NCBI GenBank assembly: GCA_951230915.1
Contig: OX579641.1
Span: 21,616,254 to 21,680,253 of the forward strand
DNA: 64,000 bases
Direction: 5' to 3'
From: Antitrichia curtipendula
Taxonomy: Eukaryota; Streptophyta; Bryopsida; Hypnales; Leucodontaceae
Position numbers and translations under genes: made by a program. Below, one piece after another: positions 45,890-58,492 of this stretch (position 1 is its first letter; every line of letters starts with the position of its first letter). The notes beneath the pieces are model-generated. The model ran no database searches and was not told the DNA's origin. It was given only the letters and a program-made list of their open reading frames with translations.

Positions 45890-47275
45890 TAGATCAATTA
45901 CTGTTTTTTTTATAAATTCTATAAATTTTTTATACAGTTCTTCTTTTCGAAAATATAAATTTTATAAAAGTTCACTGTGAAATTAGAACTGTGGCTGCCG
46001 CCCCAAGCCTTTGGTAGTGCTGTACTGCATTTTTTATATATATTCCATAAATTTTTAATACCATTTTTTTTCTTCAAAAATGTAAATTTTATAAAAGTTC
46101 ACTATGAAATATGAATTGTAGCCGCCGCCACAGGCCTTCGGCAGTACTGAATTGTGGGTTTTTTTGTATATTTTGTAAATTTTTAATACAATTTTTTGTT
46201 TCAAAAATGTAAATTTTATAAAAGTTCACTATGAAATCAGAATTCTGGACGCCGCCGCAAGCCTTCAGCAGTGCCAGATTGCAATTTTTTTTTATATTCT
46301 GTACATTTTTCATACAATTCATCTTTTCAAAAATGTAAATTTTATAAATGATCATTGTGAAATCAAAATTGTAGCCGCCGCAAGCAAGCCTTCGGCAATG
46401 CCGGATTGCTGTTTTTTTATATATTCTGTAAATTTTTAATACAATTCTTCTTTTCAAAAAAGTAAATTTTATAAAAGCACACTATGAAATCGGAATTGTG
46501 GCCACCACAGCAAGCTTCAGTAGTGACGAATTGTTGTTTTCTTGTATATTCCGTAAATTTTTAACATAGTTCCTCTTTTAAAAACTGTAAATTTTATACA
46601 AATTCACTGTAAAATTGGAACTGTGGCCACCGCAGGCCTTCAGAAGTGCCGGATTGTGGTTTCTTTGTATGTTTTGTGAATTTTGATACAGTTCTTATTT
46701 TTTTAAATGTAAATTTTATAAAAGATCATTATGAAATTGAAACTGTGGTCGTCGCAAGTCTTCGGCAGTGTTGAATTGTTGTTTATTTTGTATATTTTGT
46801 AAATTTTTAATACAATTTTTTTTTTGAAAATGTAAATTTTATAAAAAATCACTGTGAAATCAAAATTGTAGCCGCCGCCGCAAGCCTTCAGTAGTGCCGG
46901 ATTGCTGTTTTTTGTAAATTTTGTAAATTTTTAATATAGTTCTTTTTTTCAAAAATGTAAATTTTATAAAAGATCACTATGAAATCAAAATTGTAGCCGC
47001 CGCCACAAGCCTTCAGCAGTGCCAGATTGCTGTTTTTTTTATATATTCCGTAAATTTTTAATACAACTGTTCTTTTCGGAAATGTAAATTTTATGAAAGC
47101 TCATTGTGAAATTGGAACTATGGCCGCCGCCGTAGGCCTTTGGTAGTGCCAAATTGTGGTTTATTTTGTATATTCTGTAAATTTTTAATATGATTCTTCT
47201 TCTCAAAAATATAAATTTGAGAAAAGTTTACTGTGAAATTGAAATTGTGGTCGCTACCACAAGCCCTCAAAATGC
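45890..47275. repeat. Satellite array of about 125 bp, 11 units
   Basis: The marker GCCTTCGGCAGTGCCGG (variants) occurs at about 46008, 46133, 46260, 46388, 46509, 46628, 46757, 46885, 47007, 47135 and 47262. Spacing is 119-129 bp. Each unit also holds GTAAATTTTTAATACAATTC and AAAATGTAAATTTTATAAAA. The minus-strand frames at 46089 and 47118 merely translate it. Confidence 0.9.
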
Positions 47276-47309
47276 CAGAACTGCCAACTACAAGCAATCG
47301 ACCAAGTGT

Positions 47310-47372
47310 TGATTGTGGGGTTTGAACCCCCACCTCTAGTTTCACACTCGAACCACTTTAACCAACATGTTT
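47310..47372 (-). ncRNA. tRNA-like segment, probable SINE head
   Basis: On the minus strand TTGGTTAAAGTGG fits a pol III A box, and GGGGGTTCAAACCCC, about 35 bases later, fits a B box with paired T-arm. No complete cloverleaf with acceptor stem is seen. It abuts the satellite array, so a tRNA-derived SINE or tRNA relic is more likely than a working tRNA. Confidence 0.45.
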
Positions 47373-47509
47373 TGCCATTTGCACACATGCAAGTGCACAT
47401 GCGTGCCATGAAAACAAAGTTTACTTTGTACATTACTTGGGCATGTTTTTGTTGATTTACAAAGTCAGTAGACTTTGAAGGTTATTTTAAGCAATTAAAG
47501 AACTTTTTT

Positions 47510-47670
47510 CAAAAAACATAGAACTTACTACAAAAAGTTGGTTAATGTAGTATACTTTCACCTCCAACAAACATGTTTAGATTCCATTTTTTTCAAAAAA
47601 CATAGAACTACAAAAAGTTGGTTAATGTAATATACTTTCACCTCCAACAAACATGTTTAGATTCCATTAT
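47510..47670. repeat. About 83-bp tandem duplication
   Basis: ACAAAAAGTTGGTTAATGTA, then CTTTCACCTCCAACAAACAT and GTTTAGATTCCATT, occurs twice in tandem with one or two differences. Confidence 0.85.
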
Positions 47671-48366
47671 TTTAATCAAAAGTCATGAGCAAAAATTAGA
47701 GAAGATGTTTAGAAGTTTAAAAAAATAATATTTTTTCTTACCTTTTTTATATTGTTTATAACTTTTGGTTGGAATTCGCAAATATCAAAAGGATTTGTTG
47801 CAAATGAAGGTTGGCTTTATCTTTAAATGTTCTAATTTTATGAAAAAAAAATCCCTTGAAAAACATAAAATTATGAGAAATTATGGAAATAAAACTTTGC
47901 AATTCTAAAATCAAAATGCTGTAAGCTTTTGAATAAATTTGAGTAATTTTTAAAAATTCTAAAAATATCTCAAAAGTGTTTATTTGTTTTTTTTATTGAC
48001 TCATTAAGAAGGAAAAGTACTAAAAATGCCCTTTGATTCTTTCAAAATATCAAATTTGTGCCTCAAAAATTTAGGACATTAAAAATTACTCCTTAATTTT
48101 CTTAGGTGTATCAATTATACTCCTAATATTTTGAAAAAATATTAAAAATGCTCTTCTATTCTAAAATGTCAAGTGTACCTTGTTGTTATTTGAAATGTAA
48201 AAATCAACTCTGGTGTTTTGTAAGAATGTGAATTAAACTCTACCCTTCGTTATTATATAACACCAAGATATTTGATACTTTAAAATAGTTGAAGAACATT
48301 TATAATATTTTCCCAATATATTAGAGGCATTGTTGATATTTTTACAAGAAATCAAAGGTATTTTTG

Positions 48367-49098
48367 GGGTGATTGCACGAAACACTTGTACTATTTGTTG
48401 CGTTTTGCAATAGTACTCGTGATTTTTTTTGGAGTACTTTAAAATTAAAAAATCAATTTTAAAAAAATTCAAAAAATATGACTAATGTATGCATCTTTAA
48501 GATGAAGGTAACCACCAAAGGAAATTCATTAAAAAATTCTCTAAGTAGCAAAACTAAAAAAGTACCAAATCGCTAGAAAATGCATACTTTGATGTTTTAA
48601 TTAGTAGAAAATAGGAAAAAACTTAAATAAAAAAAATAAAAATTAGCCATTTGTAGCAACTTTATGAAGATGGTCATTCACCAAAAAAACCACCAAAATA
48701 ATTTTTTTCATGTTTTGAAATGCAAGTAGAAAGAGGCTCACTTTGTAAACTTCTGCACCAAATAAAATTAAGTATTTTTAAAATTCCTTTGGACAATAGC
48801 TACAAGTCTACTAAAAGACCATCTCTACCAAATTTCAGCTCCAAATTCGTTTTTATGGGTACTAAATAGTACTAAAACCCCCCAAATTGGCATTTGTGAC
48901 AAAATATCGGGGGCTATTATTAAATAAGAAAAAAAAAATTTTAAATTCCAAAAAATTACTCAAGGTGTATAATAGTTATAAGTACCTTGTCTATGAATTT
49001 GGAATCATTTGGAGTCAAAATGCAAAAGTTATGGCTAAAAAATTAATCAACATGCAACATGTGACAGAAAATAGTACAAGTGTTTCGTGCAATCACCC
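48367..49098. mobile_element. MITE with 30-bp perfect terminal inverted repeats
   Basis: GGGTGATTGCACGAAACACT at the left continues for ten more bases, and all 30 are exactly inverted at the right end (ending GTGCAATCACCC). TTTG flanks both sides, a possible short target duplication. 732 bp, non-coding. A decayed relative ends near 7376. Confidence 0.75.
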
Positions 49099-49909
49099 TT
49101 TGATACTTTTATCCTTAGTTTGAAGGACAAAGATTATTTTTTGAAAGAATTGAGAGGAATTTTTTTCTATTTTTTCATAAAGAATTTGTGGTACAAAATG
49201 TTGTACTTTTAATATAAAATTTTGATAAATTAGTGAAATTGTGTCTAAAAATGTCCAAATCAACACAACTCTGTTGAATTTAAGTTGTTTTATTGTGTCC
49301 AAAAGTGTCCAAATCAACATAATATTGTTAGTTTCTGGTTGTTTTGGTCATATTTTCAGTAAACTTTAAAGGCTACTAATTTTAAATTATACCAAATTGT
49401 GAAAAGTGAAGAAAAAAAACTACGTAATGTACATTAAATTCTAAGAGATTCTATTTTTTTTTAACTTCTTTTATTTTTTAAAACTTCAAGCATTTTCATG
49501 AAGTTCAAAAAGATTCTAGAAAGATTTCAAAAACAACCCAAACTATTCTTATAGTTTTTTTAGGAAAAAATATTTAAAAAAAAATGCTCTACCCAAAGTT
49601 GAGGTTTATTTTTTCCATGTGGATAACCAAGTTAGGTATGTGCGGGAGAATTATCAAATAAATCGGAGGTATGAATCATACTTTATAAAACCTTACATTG
49701 TCATAAGGCCATGAAATTTGCATATACACTAGGCAAAATTCGAGGATTTATGTAAACCTTAGAAATTTGAATCACTTTGATCCAAATGACAAATACCAAG
49801 GAATCTTAGTCTACTACAACTTGGAAAAAAAACATCAAAAAACAAACACACAAAGAGCTTAAAAAGTAAAGCACCAAATTTTATAAGCGGCAAAAAAAAT
49901 GGAGTTTTG

Positions 49910-50255
49910 AGAAACTCCATATCTACTAGCAAGTTAAAACTTCTCATAACTTTCATCTCATCAATCAAAATTGAATGATTTAAAGCTTCCCACATATATG
50001 TAAATTTAAAGAACCAATTTTAGAATTTCATTTTTTTTAAACTTTTTGGAATGCACACCCTCCCTTGTTTTCTAGAATTTCATCCATAACTTCTTCAACA
50101 ACTATCAAAATGAAGAAATTTAGAAGCCCATGCAGATGTTTGAATTCCCCATCTTCCATAAAAGTTCAAAAGATCACACAAAGTAGTTTTGTTGTAACTA
50201 CATGCCCAAAATCCCATTTGTCCCCTAAGGGGATACTTGGGCCTTTAGGGATTAA
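49910..50255. mobile_element. Partial copy of the TTAA-flanked element family (right end)
   Basis: Ends GGGCCTTTAGGGATTAA. The interior resembles 9360-9430 (GAATGATTTAAAGCTTCCCA; AAATTTAAAGAACCA). The left end was not found. Confidence 0.45.
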
Positions 50256-51507
50256 TCCCAAAATGTCCAATTGACCATATTTTGGTTGTTGGTTGTTCTT
50301 GTTGGCTGCCCAAAATAAATAAAAACATTTTCAAAAAAATAAAAAATATTTTTATATAAAAAAGTAAATCTAATTTTCAACTCAATTTGAATCATGTCAA
50401 TCTAAGTCAAATTACATCAAGGAGAATTTTCCAAAACAAACACTTCAATATTTGCTAATGTAAAAAAAATTACTTTTTGGGAAACTAATCATGTTTTCTC
50501 CTTCAAAAAGATTGCATTTTTGAGGTTTAATGTAGAATTTTATTTTTAACAAATCATTTCAAGTTTTAAATATCATGAATAAAATTTGTAATTTTGATGA
50601 ATATTAAATGATAAATGCTTCTAAATTCATTAAAAAGAGTCCAAAACCTTTTTTGAATGTTTGACAATATGGATAATTATTAAACATCATGATTCTTGTT
50701 TTCTCTTATAATGCAAATTTTATCAAAGTTACAAAAGTATCATTTTATAATGCATTTATGTTTTGCCCTTATCCCTTGAGCATTTAGGGATTAAGGGTAC
50801 TAAAGTAGTGCTCTAATTTTTTGAATTAGATTTCTAAACCAAAGTCTAGCCCATGGTTTGTTTTGTAAATGTCATTTTGAACTGTTGTTAGCTTCAAAAA
50901 CGTTTGTTCCAAAATTGAAATATGTTTGTTGATGCAAAGAATCAACAAATATGTTTTTCTCTTAGAACCTTGCATGCTTATGTATTGATTACTACAAAAC
51001 CAAGCTAAAATTGGACAACGGTCATCTTCTAAGGGTTAATGCCTGAGCATTGTTGAAAATTGGACCAATATTTTGCATGTGGCTTTGGTGTTATTAATCT
51101 TGATTGTGTGTTTGAACAATTTTACTCAAGATCAACTTTCAAAACTTCAAAGGAACAAAAGTAAAATGTTGACATAAAATCCAAACTTCATAATTTTGCA
51201 AATTAGAAAGTATTGACTCAAATACAAAAAATCATTAAGCATACAAATTTATTCCAAAAAGGAATAAACAACAACAAAAATTGACATGAAAATACAATAA
51301 TTCAAAATTTTGTTTTCCAATTTGATTAGGTGGTAGTGCATATATTTTCATGACAAATTGACCAACTTGAACAATTGTTTGAAATAAGCAACTTGAACCA
51401 ATAGAACACTAAACAAATGTGTGACAAAACCCATCTAAATCAATAGCATTGGCAATGATTGAATGTAAGGAAGCCTTGAAAATAAGAGTAGAAAAGGGTA
51501 CTACAAC
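50256..51507. other. AT-rich sequence, no gene seen
   Basis: Around 50770-50800 there is TTATCCCTTGAGCATTTAGGGATTAAG, a short inverted piece perhaps left from a TTAA-family terminus (the first 20 bases are TTATCCCTTGAGCATTTAGG). No other structure was recognised. Confidence 0.35.
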
Positions 51508-51838
51508 CATTAGAAAAAACTCTAGGGCCTCCATAAGGCCTTACGGTTTCTAGCATGGAAACCCAAAAACACACTAATTCAACCTCTGCACATGCGCAAA
51601 CTGACGTGGCACCATTGGAGTCACGTCAGTTTCTTCAATTTTGTTAATTTTTTTATTTAAAAAAAATCAAAATGTTTCATATTTTTTCTATGTTTTTTGA
51701 TTTTTTGGTTTTTTTTATTAAGTTTTTTTGGCAAATAGCAAGGGCTAGTTTCCCACATTGGAAACAAAATGAATAGAAGGCTGGTTGGGAACTAATCCTT
51801 TATAAAGGCCTCATTGAGACCCCATATTTTTTCTAATG
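51508..51838. mobile_element. CATTAG-family MITE, copy d
   Basis: CATTAGAAAAAACTCTAGGG at the left and CCCATATTTTTTCTAATG at the right are inverted. The core holds CTGACGTGG ... CACGTCAG at 51601-51630, the same palindromic motif as copy b. Confidence 0.65.
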
Positions 51839-53357
51839 TTAAAACAATGCATGTATGATCCTAAACTTTAACTTTGCTTGAAAAGTGACTTTGGTCGCAT
51901 AACAATAGATTGTTTAACCTTCCCTATTTAAGAAGCCCTAAAACGGTGATTGAATGTTTTGTTAAATAAGACAAAACCTAAACTACATACAATATGGAAG
52001 TCTTAGTTGTGTATTGGTTGCAGTGTACAAACCCTACTATAAAAAAAACAAAATTTAATAGAAAACTCCCATTTCTCCTCACTTCTGAAGATGCATTTGT
52101 TGAAAAACAAAATTTTGTTTAAGTGCCATATTTGTGTGTAAGATAATCTTTCCAAAATTGTGTACATACTGTTGCGTTGATGATAAATCATGAACTCGTT
52201 ATTGTTTGAATACTACCTTAGCTTATACAAAGAGCCAATCATGCATTTGTAATTCATCAGTTGTAACCAAAATGGTGCCACTTTGGTGATATTTTAACAC
52301 ATGCTTTATCATGAAGATTGTGATTTTTTGATAAGCATGGGATCCCATCTTTATGTATGATTTAGCTTTGAAAATTAGCGTATAAACAAAGAGAAATCCA
52401 CTGAAACAAACTCAATTTTTTTTGTCATTCCAAAGCTTGAAGCATGCACAATCACAAAAATTAATAACCTACAAATGGATTGATTTCTTCATAACCAATA
52501 CAACCAATAATAAAAGTAAACTTTTTTCTCCTTTGCACTTTCAACATCCTCCAAGGCACTACCCTCATCTTCCAAGGGAGTCATGAAAACAAATCTCAAC
52601 CCCCAAGTACCTACCTCACAACCCCAATCCTTAACATTCAATCACAGGCTAACCCTAACTTCACCAACCTTTTTAGCCATCAATCCAACAACCGCTTTTC
52701 AACTACATCACAACAAATGACACAATGTAGATCACCAACACCCACATTTTTATGAGTTTGAGCACCAAACTAACATAAAATAAGATGGATGCTTAAGTTT
52801 AACAAAAAGAATTGCCCACATCACAACATCTTCATTTGATTGCGTCATTGCAAGCTAGACAATGAAGGATTTCTCACGTTCTTATTATATTCTTTTACAT
52901 AGTGTGAATGGAATCTTAATGCCATAACATTCATGAGCAGACTAGCCAGCTGCCTTCCCCTGGACGGAATGGTGTGGAATATTCCACACCATCTTTAGCT
53001 ATAAGGAATTAAGGACACTTGTCAAAATTTGTCAGAAAGAATTTATGAAACAAAGGCTCAGTTTAGTGCAGAAACATCAATGTGGGGGCCAGCCGTGTCA
53101 GAAAACTATTTTAGAAAAAGAAACAAAAAAAAACTGTCAGGATGAAGTTCGTGGATGGTGGCTAAAGAGAGGGAAAGGCAGCCTCTCTTCAGGCTATTGA
53201 ATGTTATGTGAATGGTAAATTCATGTTCTTTTTTAGGTTGCTCAAAAAATTACAATGAAATCCATTTGCCTTCTACCCCTTAGCTCTCCAAGCTGGTTGT
53301 TCTTTTGGAAAAGCAAACTGCTTCAAGCATTTTAGCATTTAAGTCAGATGTAAAAAG
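51839..53357. other. Intergenic sequence with a 24-bp perfect palindrome
   Basis: No exon recognised. 52969-52992 reads ATGGTGTGGAAT followed by its exact complement ATTCCACACCAT. Confidence 0.5.
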
Positions 53358-53637
53358 CATTAGGAGGGATTTTGAGCCCATGAAAGGGTCCCTTCCCCAA
53401 AACCATGGGAACTTCTGGCCCATGTAGATTGAGCTGGTCGAAGACCAGCCACGTCAGATATTACTAAATTTAGAAAAAAAAATAAAAAAAAATTCTTGTT
53501 TTTTTCTAAGATTTTTTTTTGGGGGGGTTCTTTTTTTATATATAATTAATTATTTCTGACGACTAGCTGGGGCTGGTTCCCAATATTGAGAACAGCCAAA
53601 CTCACAACCCTTTAGAGGTCTGAATTTCTTCCTAATG
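53358..53637. mobile_element. CATTAG-family MITE, copy e
   Basis: Left CATTAGGAGGGATTTTGAGC and right GAATTTCTTCCTAATG are inverted with a few mismatches. The core has GCTGGTCGAAGACCAGC, a perfect short hairpin, followed by CACGTCAGA. Confidence 0.65.
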
Positions 53638-53974
53638 TATAATCCAATTGTACCAATGTAAACTGTGGTCTTGTGGTCTTGGTGGATAAACATATAAATT
53701 TATTGGACCATTTGCCTATGGCATGTGTTGCATTGTTGAAGTAAAAGGTCGTGCATTGGATTAAGTTTGGATTGTACAAGTTTCTTGGAGAAAAATGTAA
53801 ACTAGAAATTCATTCTAAAGAATTTTAGAAGAGATTTTGAAAAACCATAAAATGATTAGAGTTATGTATGTTATGTCCTTTAACCTTATATTTTTTTGGT
53901 GAGAATTTTTTAAAGATTCAACATGTGAAAAGAGCATCAAAAGACTTAGAGTCATTTTTGCAATTTTAACACCC

Positions 53975-55344
53975 CACGGGGAGTGCACTATACATGATGT
54001 TTGTGGGTAATGTGCGTTCAACCTCTTATAAGATGGGGGCTATGTAGGTAAATTTTTTGGATTTCTATAGGGCTATATTTACCTAAATTTTTAAATTTTG
54101 ACAATTTTATGTACCCTAGACTTCATTTAAATTAAGTTTTAATGATATTTTGTATACCCTATGTTCATTATAAATACACAATGACACAAACAAAATCACA
54201 CACATGTAATAAAAAACTAAACACTTCAAAACATAAATTTTAACCAATCACATAATACTTCAAACAAGAATTTGAGAGAAAACAAAAAGCAAGGAAAAGC
54301 ACATAATATACCTGAAAGCATATTTGTGAATTCAATATAGGATGAAGGAAAAATTAGTGAAACCCATTCTACTTCAATCACAAAATCCTTTTAAGCTAAG
54401 CATGCAAAGAAATAAAAAAAAGCATGGGAAATGAACCAACACGCAAATATAGTGTTGCGCTTTAACCCTTATGAGGTCCAAAAACCATTTGCAATAAGAA
54501 AGCATTGTTGAAGAATCTGAGATAAACTGTGCAATAAAAACTACAAAACATGCAAATGTGCAAGCAAGAGTTAATGCATTATTTGTTAATTTGGGAAAAA
54601 TAGGTGTCCCACTTTGTACTTCATCTTAAACCCAAAAAGTTACCTTAAATGAGGTTCAAAGGTATCAGATTCAATTTGAGCCACTAAGATGTTTTCCCTT
54701 GCAAATTTTTCCTCTTAAGTGAAGACGCGTGTACTAAAAAAACACTAAGCTTGGTTTTAGGAGGCCTCTTGAAACTTCAATAATCCCAAAATTAAAATTT
54801 CAATAGTCCCAAGAAGTAAGCATTTTTCCAAATTAACAAATTACATGTTAGTTGCTAAAGTACAACCCAACCTTCAAACCCCACTCTAACCCTAAGCCCA
54901 AACCACAAGCCCGTAAATGAACAACATAAGCTTCATCCACGTGTCCAATCATGTATCATTACATGTACATCATTTATTAACCCTATGACCCTAAGCTAAT
55001 ATTGGATACAGCTGACATTGAATACTTGAAGAGTGATCAAACAAGGGATACTTAGTGGCATACTCAGAACATGGGATACTTTAGCTAACCATTAAATAAT
55101 TAAAATATATCTAATAAAGATGTAGATTTCTTTTGGGAATATTGGCAAGGCTATTGTACAACTAATTTTTTTATAATTCTCATTATTATGTCCTACGCTT
55201 CATTATTTATAAAGAGCCCACATCCATTATAATGATGCTTATTTTTTATAAAGCCATGTAAAAAATTTAGGACCAAGGCAATTATAATAACACTTCATTC
55301 GATTGCACGTGTACAATACAAAAGAAGGGAGTGCACTCCCCGTG
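53975..55344. mobile_element. 1.37-kb hAT-like non-autonomous element with 8-bp target duplication
   Basis: The termini CACGGGGAGTGCACT and AGTGCACTCCCCGTG are a perfect 15-bp inverted pair. TAACACCC occurs directly on both sides (53967-53974 and 55345-55352), an exact 8-bp duplication as made by hAT transposases. The interior is AT-rich without a transposase frame. Confidence 0.75.
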
Positions 55345-56365
55345 TAACACCCTCATGATCAAACACTATAATCCATTATAATTTTTCAATTCATAAGTGA
55401 TATTGTTGTGTTTTCTTTTCCTATATGATCTCTAACATATCTAGTTTGAATTTTTAGAATTACGATTTAAATTTATTGATAAAACTTCTAAAAATTATTG
55501 CTTTTTGTTCAATTGAGAGCAAATTCCTAGAAGCTCAAAAAAGGCCTCACGCATTTAGGGGACTATGACTATGATTCCTCTAACTAGCATCCATTATGAG
55601 CCACTTTGTATTGACCCTAAATGCTAAAGGCAACAATTTTGGGTGCTCACAAAACTTTGAGACCTTCTTGAAGGCACTTATTTACTTGTCTCAATTATAC
55701 TTTTTTTGGGAGCAGTTGCATTTCAATTTGAATATCCTCCATAATACATTTTAATTATTATTAGTGGAAGCTAAACTGCACATACGCCTCTTACACACCA
55801 AAACTATGGTGAATAGTGTCATTGAAGAGCTTATGACAAGTTGCCATATTGAAAATAAAAATAGCAAGTTGAGAAGAAAGTCAAGAACACCCTCGGGCAC
55901 TCCCTTGGGTATTGAGGGTCTTTCTATTGAAAGTTTATTCTCTAATAAAACTCAAATGTGTTTTTGAGTTAATTTCACTTAGAATGTCTTTGTTGTAAAA
56001 ATTAAAATTCATTCCCCATTAAACTCTCTTTCATTTGTAATGATTTTTGGTTAATAATTGGAGCTAGAAGAGTTCTTTGTATTAGGTGGTAGCTCTTTGA
56101 CAATTGCATAAATGACTCATTTATAAAACTGTGGTCATGGATTTGGAAGGGTAGTCATTAGTTTTGAAGTAACAACACAACAATAAACACCAATTCATCA
56201 TACGCGGTTGTTTCCTAATTTTGTACATAAAAATTGCTATTAGACTAGAGGTTTAGGGTGGATCCAAAAAAAATTAAAAATTCCACATTCATCCACATTT
56301 AATCACATATATTTTAACATTTGTGCAAATTTTTGGAGTTTTTTTGACACCACAATATAGGAGCC
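55345..56365. other. AT-rich sequence, no gene seen
   Basis: The short frame at 55764-55967 has no recognisable motif. No inverted termini found. Confidence 0.4.
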
Positions 56366-56947
56366 TTAACCCATTAAGGACCGGTTGACCATTATGTGGT
56401 CAATTTTGACTCTTTTCAATTTGTAGAGAGAGCATGTTAAGGAATTTGATGACGTGGCAAAGGGGATGCATCTAGGGAATTGGAAAGTGAAGAGTTTAGG
56501 ACAATAATCAAGCCAATCTAAGGTGGCATCTGGCTAGAGGGTTGAAAAAACTAAAAGAATACTTGCTGAAAATACACTGATAAATGCAAAAAAAATTACC
56601 ATAACAACTAATAGTGATCATGATTCATGATGCATAACACTAAACCCTGCTAGATGCTTCCATCGGTACGGTTAGATCTATGATAGACATCTATTTTCAG
56701 TAACCCTAAAATTTCCCCCCAAAAGATTGGCCACTCCTGGAATCAACCACGGTTGTTAAAAAACCCGCTTGAAACCGACCCTAAACCTCATATTTTTGAT
56801 CCAAAAATATATTTCGAGCATAACCATTCAATCCGTATGGTTAGATGTACAATAGGAACTTCCAGTCACAAGTTATTATGATTCCTCTAAACCCCCCAAA
56901 AAAGTCTTCCAAAATCTTGAAAACGACCACGGTCCTTAATGGGTTAA
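56366..56947. mobile_element. TTAA-flanked MITE with TTAACCCATTAAGGACCG termini
   Basis: CTTAACCCATTAAGGACCG (19 bp) at 56365 is exactly inverted at the right end (CGGTCCTTAATGGGTTAAG). Both borders are TTAA followed by CCC, as in the 960/5248/8764 family. Inside, two sub-blocks around GGTTAGAT (near 56670 and 56840) form a diverged direct repeat. Confidence 0.75.
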
Positions 56948-57417
56948 GTTCAAGATCCATACGATTACAATTTTGTTTCAATGTTTGACAACAATCTTAC
57001 AAGGACAATTTCAAAACCTAAAAAATGCCATCCTAAATCAAGAAAAGTACCGTAAAACACTTGGGGGTTTAAAATGATTTTACAAGAACAATTCAAATAC
57101 TTCAAATTTTCTTTCAAAAATAAGAAATGTACTTTTGGACATTTAGGAATTACAACCCAATTGCTGGCCAAATATAAACACCACAATAATTAGACTAGTC
57201 AAGGTCTAGAATTCAGCTTTTGTTTAGAACTTGAGGTTTCAATGGAGAGCAATCCAATCGATAGAATGCCTCAACACAAACATTTCATATTGTAAATGTT
57301 TGGAATTTTCAATGAATCCTGAATTACTTTTCATTGTGCCTAGCATGAAGAATGAATGGATTGCCATACATTTCCAACCTCCATTATGGTTTTGAAACAC
57401 ACAACTAACACAAGTGC

Positions 57418-57800
57418 TTTAACCCCTAATTCCCTGAGTGTCCCCTTTGCCGAAAAATGAGATTTGGGGCATGTACCTACGGCCTTAATTTTTGTCCTAA
57501 TTTTTTGAATTTTTTTTGAAGATAGGAAAACACATTAGCTTTTGGAAAATATAAATTTTATTCCAATCTATGCCAAAAGCAAAAGTTATACCTAGATAAG
57601 CAAATATTTATGAAGATTGGGTAGCAATTTTTTTTACAAAAACTTCATTTTGTTTTTCTTTATTTCTTTCTTATAGGTTATAGATTTGCCTACATCTGAA
57701 GCTTTCATTTATTCCATTTGGAGTACTTATGAGAAAGTTGTGGACAATTTTGTTTTTTGGGCAATTCAAGCATCTTCTTGAAACAATAACATATAAACTT
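57418..57800. mobile_element. Probable truncated TTAA-family element, inverted relative to 49910-50255
   Basis: TTAACCCCTAATTCCCTGAG followed by GTCCCCTTTGCCG and GAGATTTGGGGCATGTACCT matches the reverse complement of the end of the 50.2-kb copy. The far end is not clear. Confidence 0.4.
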
Positions 57801-58052
57801 CATTTTGAATGCAAGTTCAACATTTTTTCAAAAAAACTATGGGAGAGGGTGAAGTTTGCTTTCTAGAACAATCTCACCATTGGGATTATTGTGTTTCAAT
57901 TCCATTACATAGTTATTAACAATTTAAGTTTTTGTTCAATCTCATACCTTCTTCTACCTAATGAAATTAAAAACTTACTCTAGGGGTGTGCAAATATCAA
58001 GTTATCAACCCTTGTGTGTATATATCAATTCCAATATTTTCTGGTTTAGGAA

Positions 58053-58373
58053 TTAAGGTAGGAGCACCTATCCTTGTGAGGGTCTCCATAAGCGTAACCT
58101 CTGAAAATCTTGAAAAATATGTGGAAGTAAATAGATGTAATGACAAGGATGTACAACACGTGAACGTGAAATCTTAGTAGTGGTTATGGGTACAATGGCA
58201 ATTTGCTCTCTAAAAATTCACAACTTATTCTCAAAGTATCCAAATAATAAATGCAAAAATGCAAACTTAATATTTTTATGATCCTAATAGGATCTTATAA
58301 TTTATTAGTCATTTACTAATAGTCATCATGTTCAAAACCCTTAAACTCACGCTTATGGGTGCTCCTACATTAA
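58053..58373. mobile_element. MITE with TTAAGGTAGGAGCACC termini, in the ATP synthase epsilon upstream region
   Basis: TTAAGGTAGGAGCACC at the left and GGTGCTCCTACATTAA at the right are inverted with one difference, and a subterminal CATAAGCG/CGCTTATG pair adds to it. About 320 bp. Its right end is about 245 bp before the ATG at 58619. Confidence 0.6.
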
Positions 58374-58492
58374 GTCCACGTGCCAAAAATCTGCATTGTG
58401 CGAGCTATTTTGTGGACCCATTCACATTGCAAAGCTCATCGTCTCTCTCCTGCGAAGGTCTAGATTCGAGTTGAGCTGTAGCTAGAAACTTG

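Noticed and set aside
46089..46457. 122-codon minus-strand frame with repeated CGGVQNSDF-like units
   Set aside because: It follows the 125-bp satellite period and is not conserved between units.
45890..47275. CRISPR array
   Set aside because: Units of about 125 bp with diverged repeats and no unique spacers, in eukaryotic DNA; this is satellite sequence.
47310..47372. A functional tRNA gene
   Set aside because: A- and B-box-like motifs are present, but I cannot draw an acceptor stem or a normal anticodon arm, so it is listed only as a tRNA-like segment.
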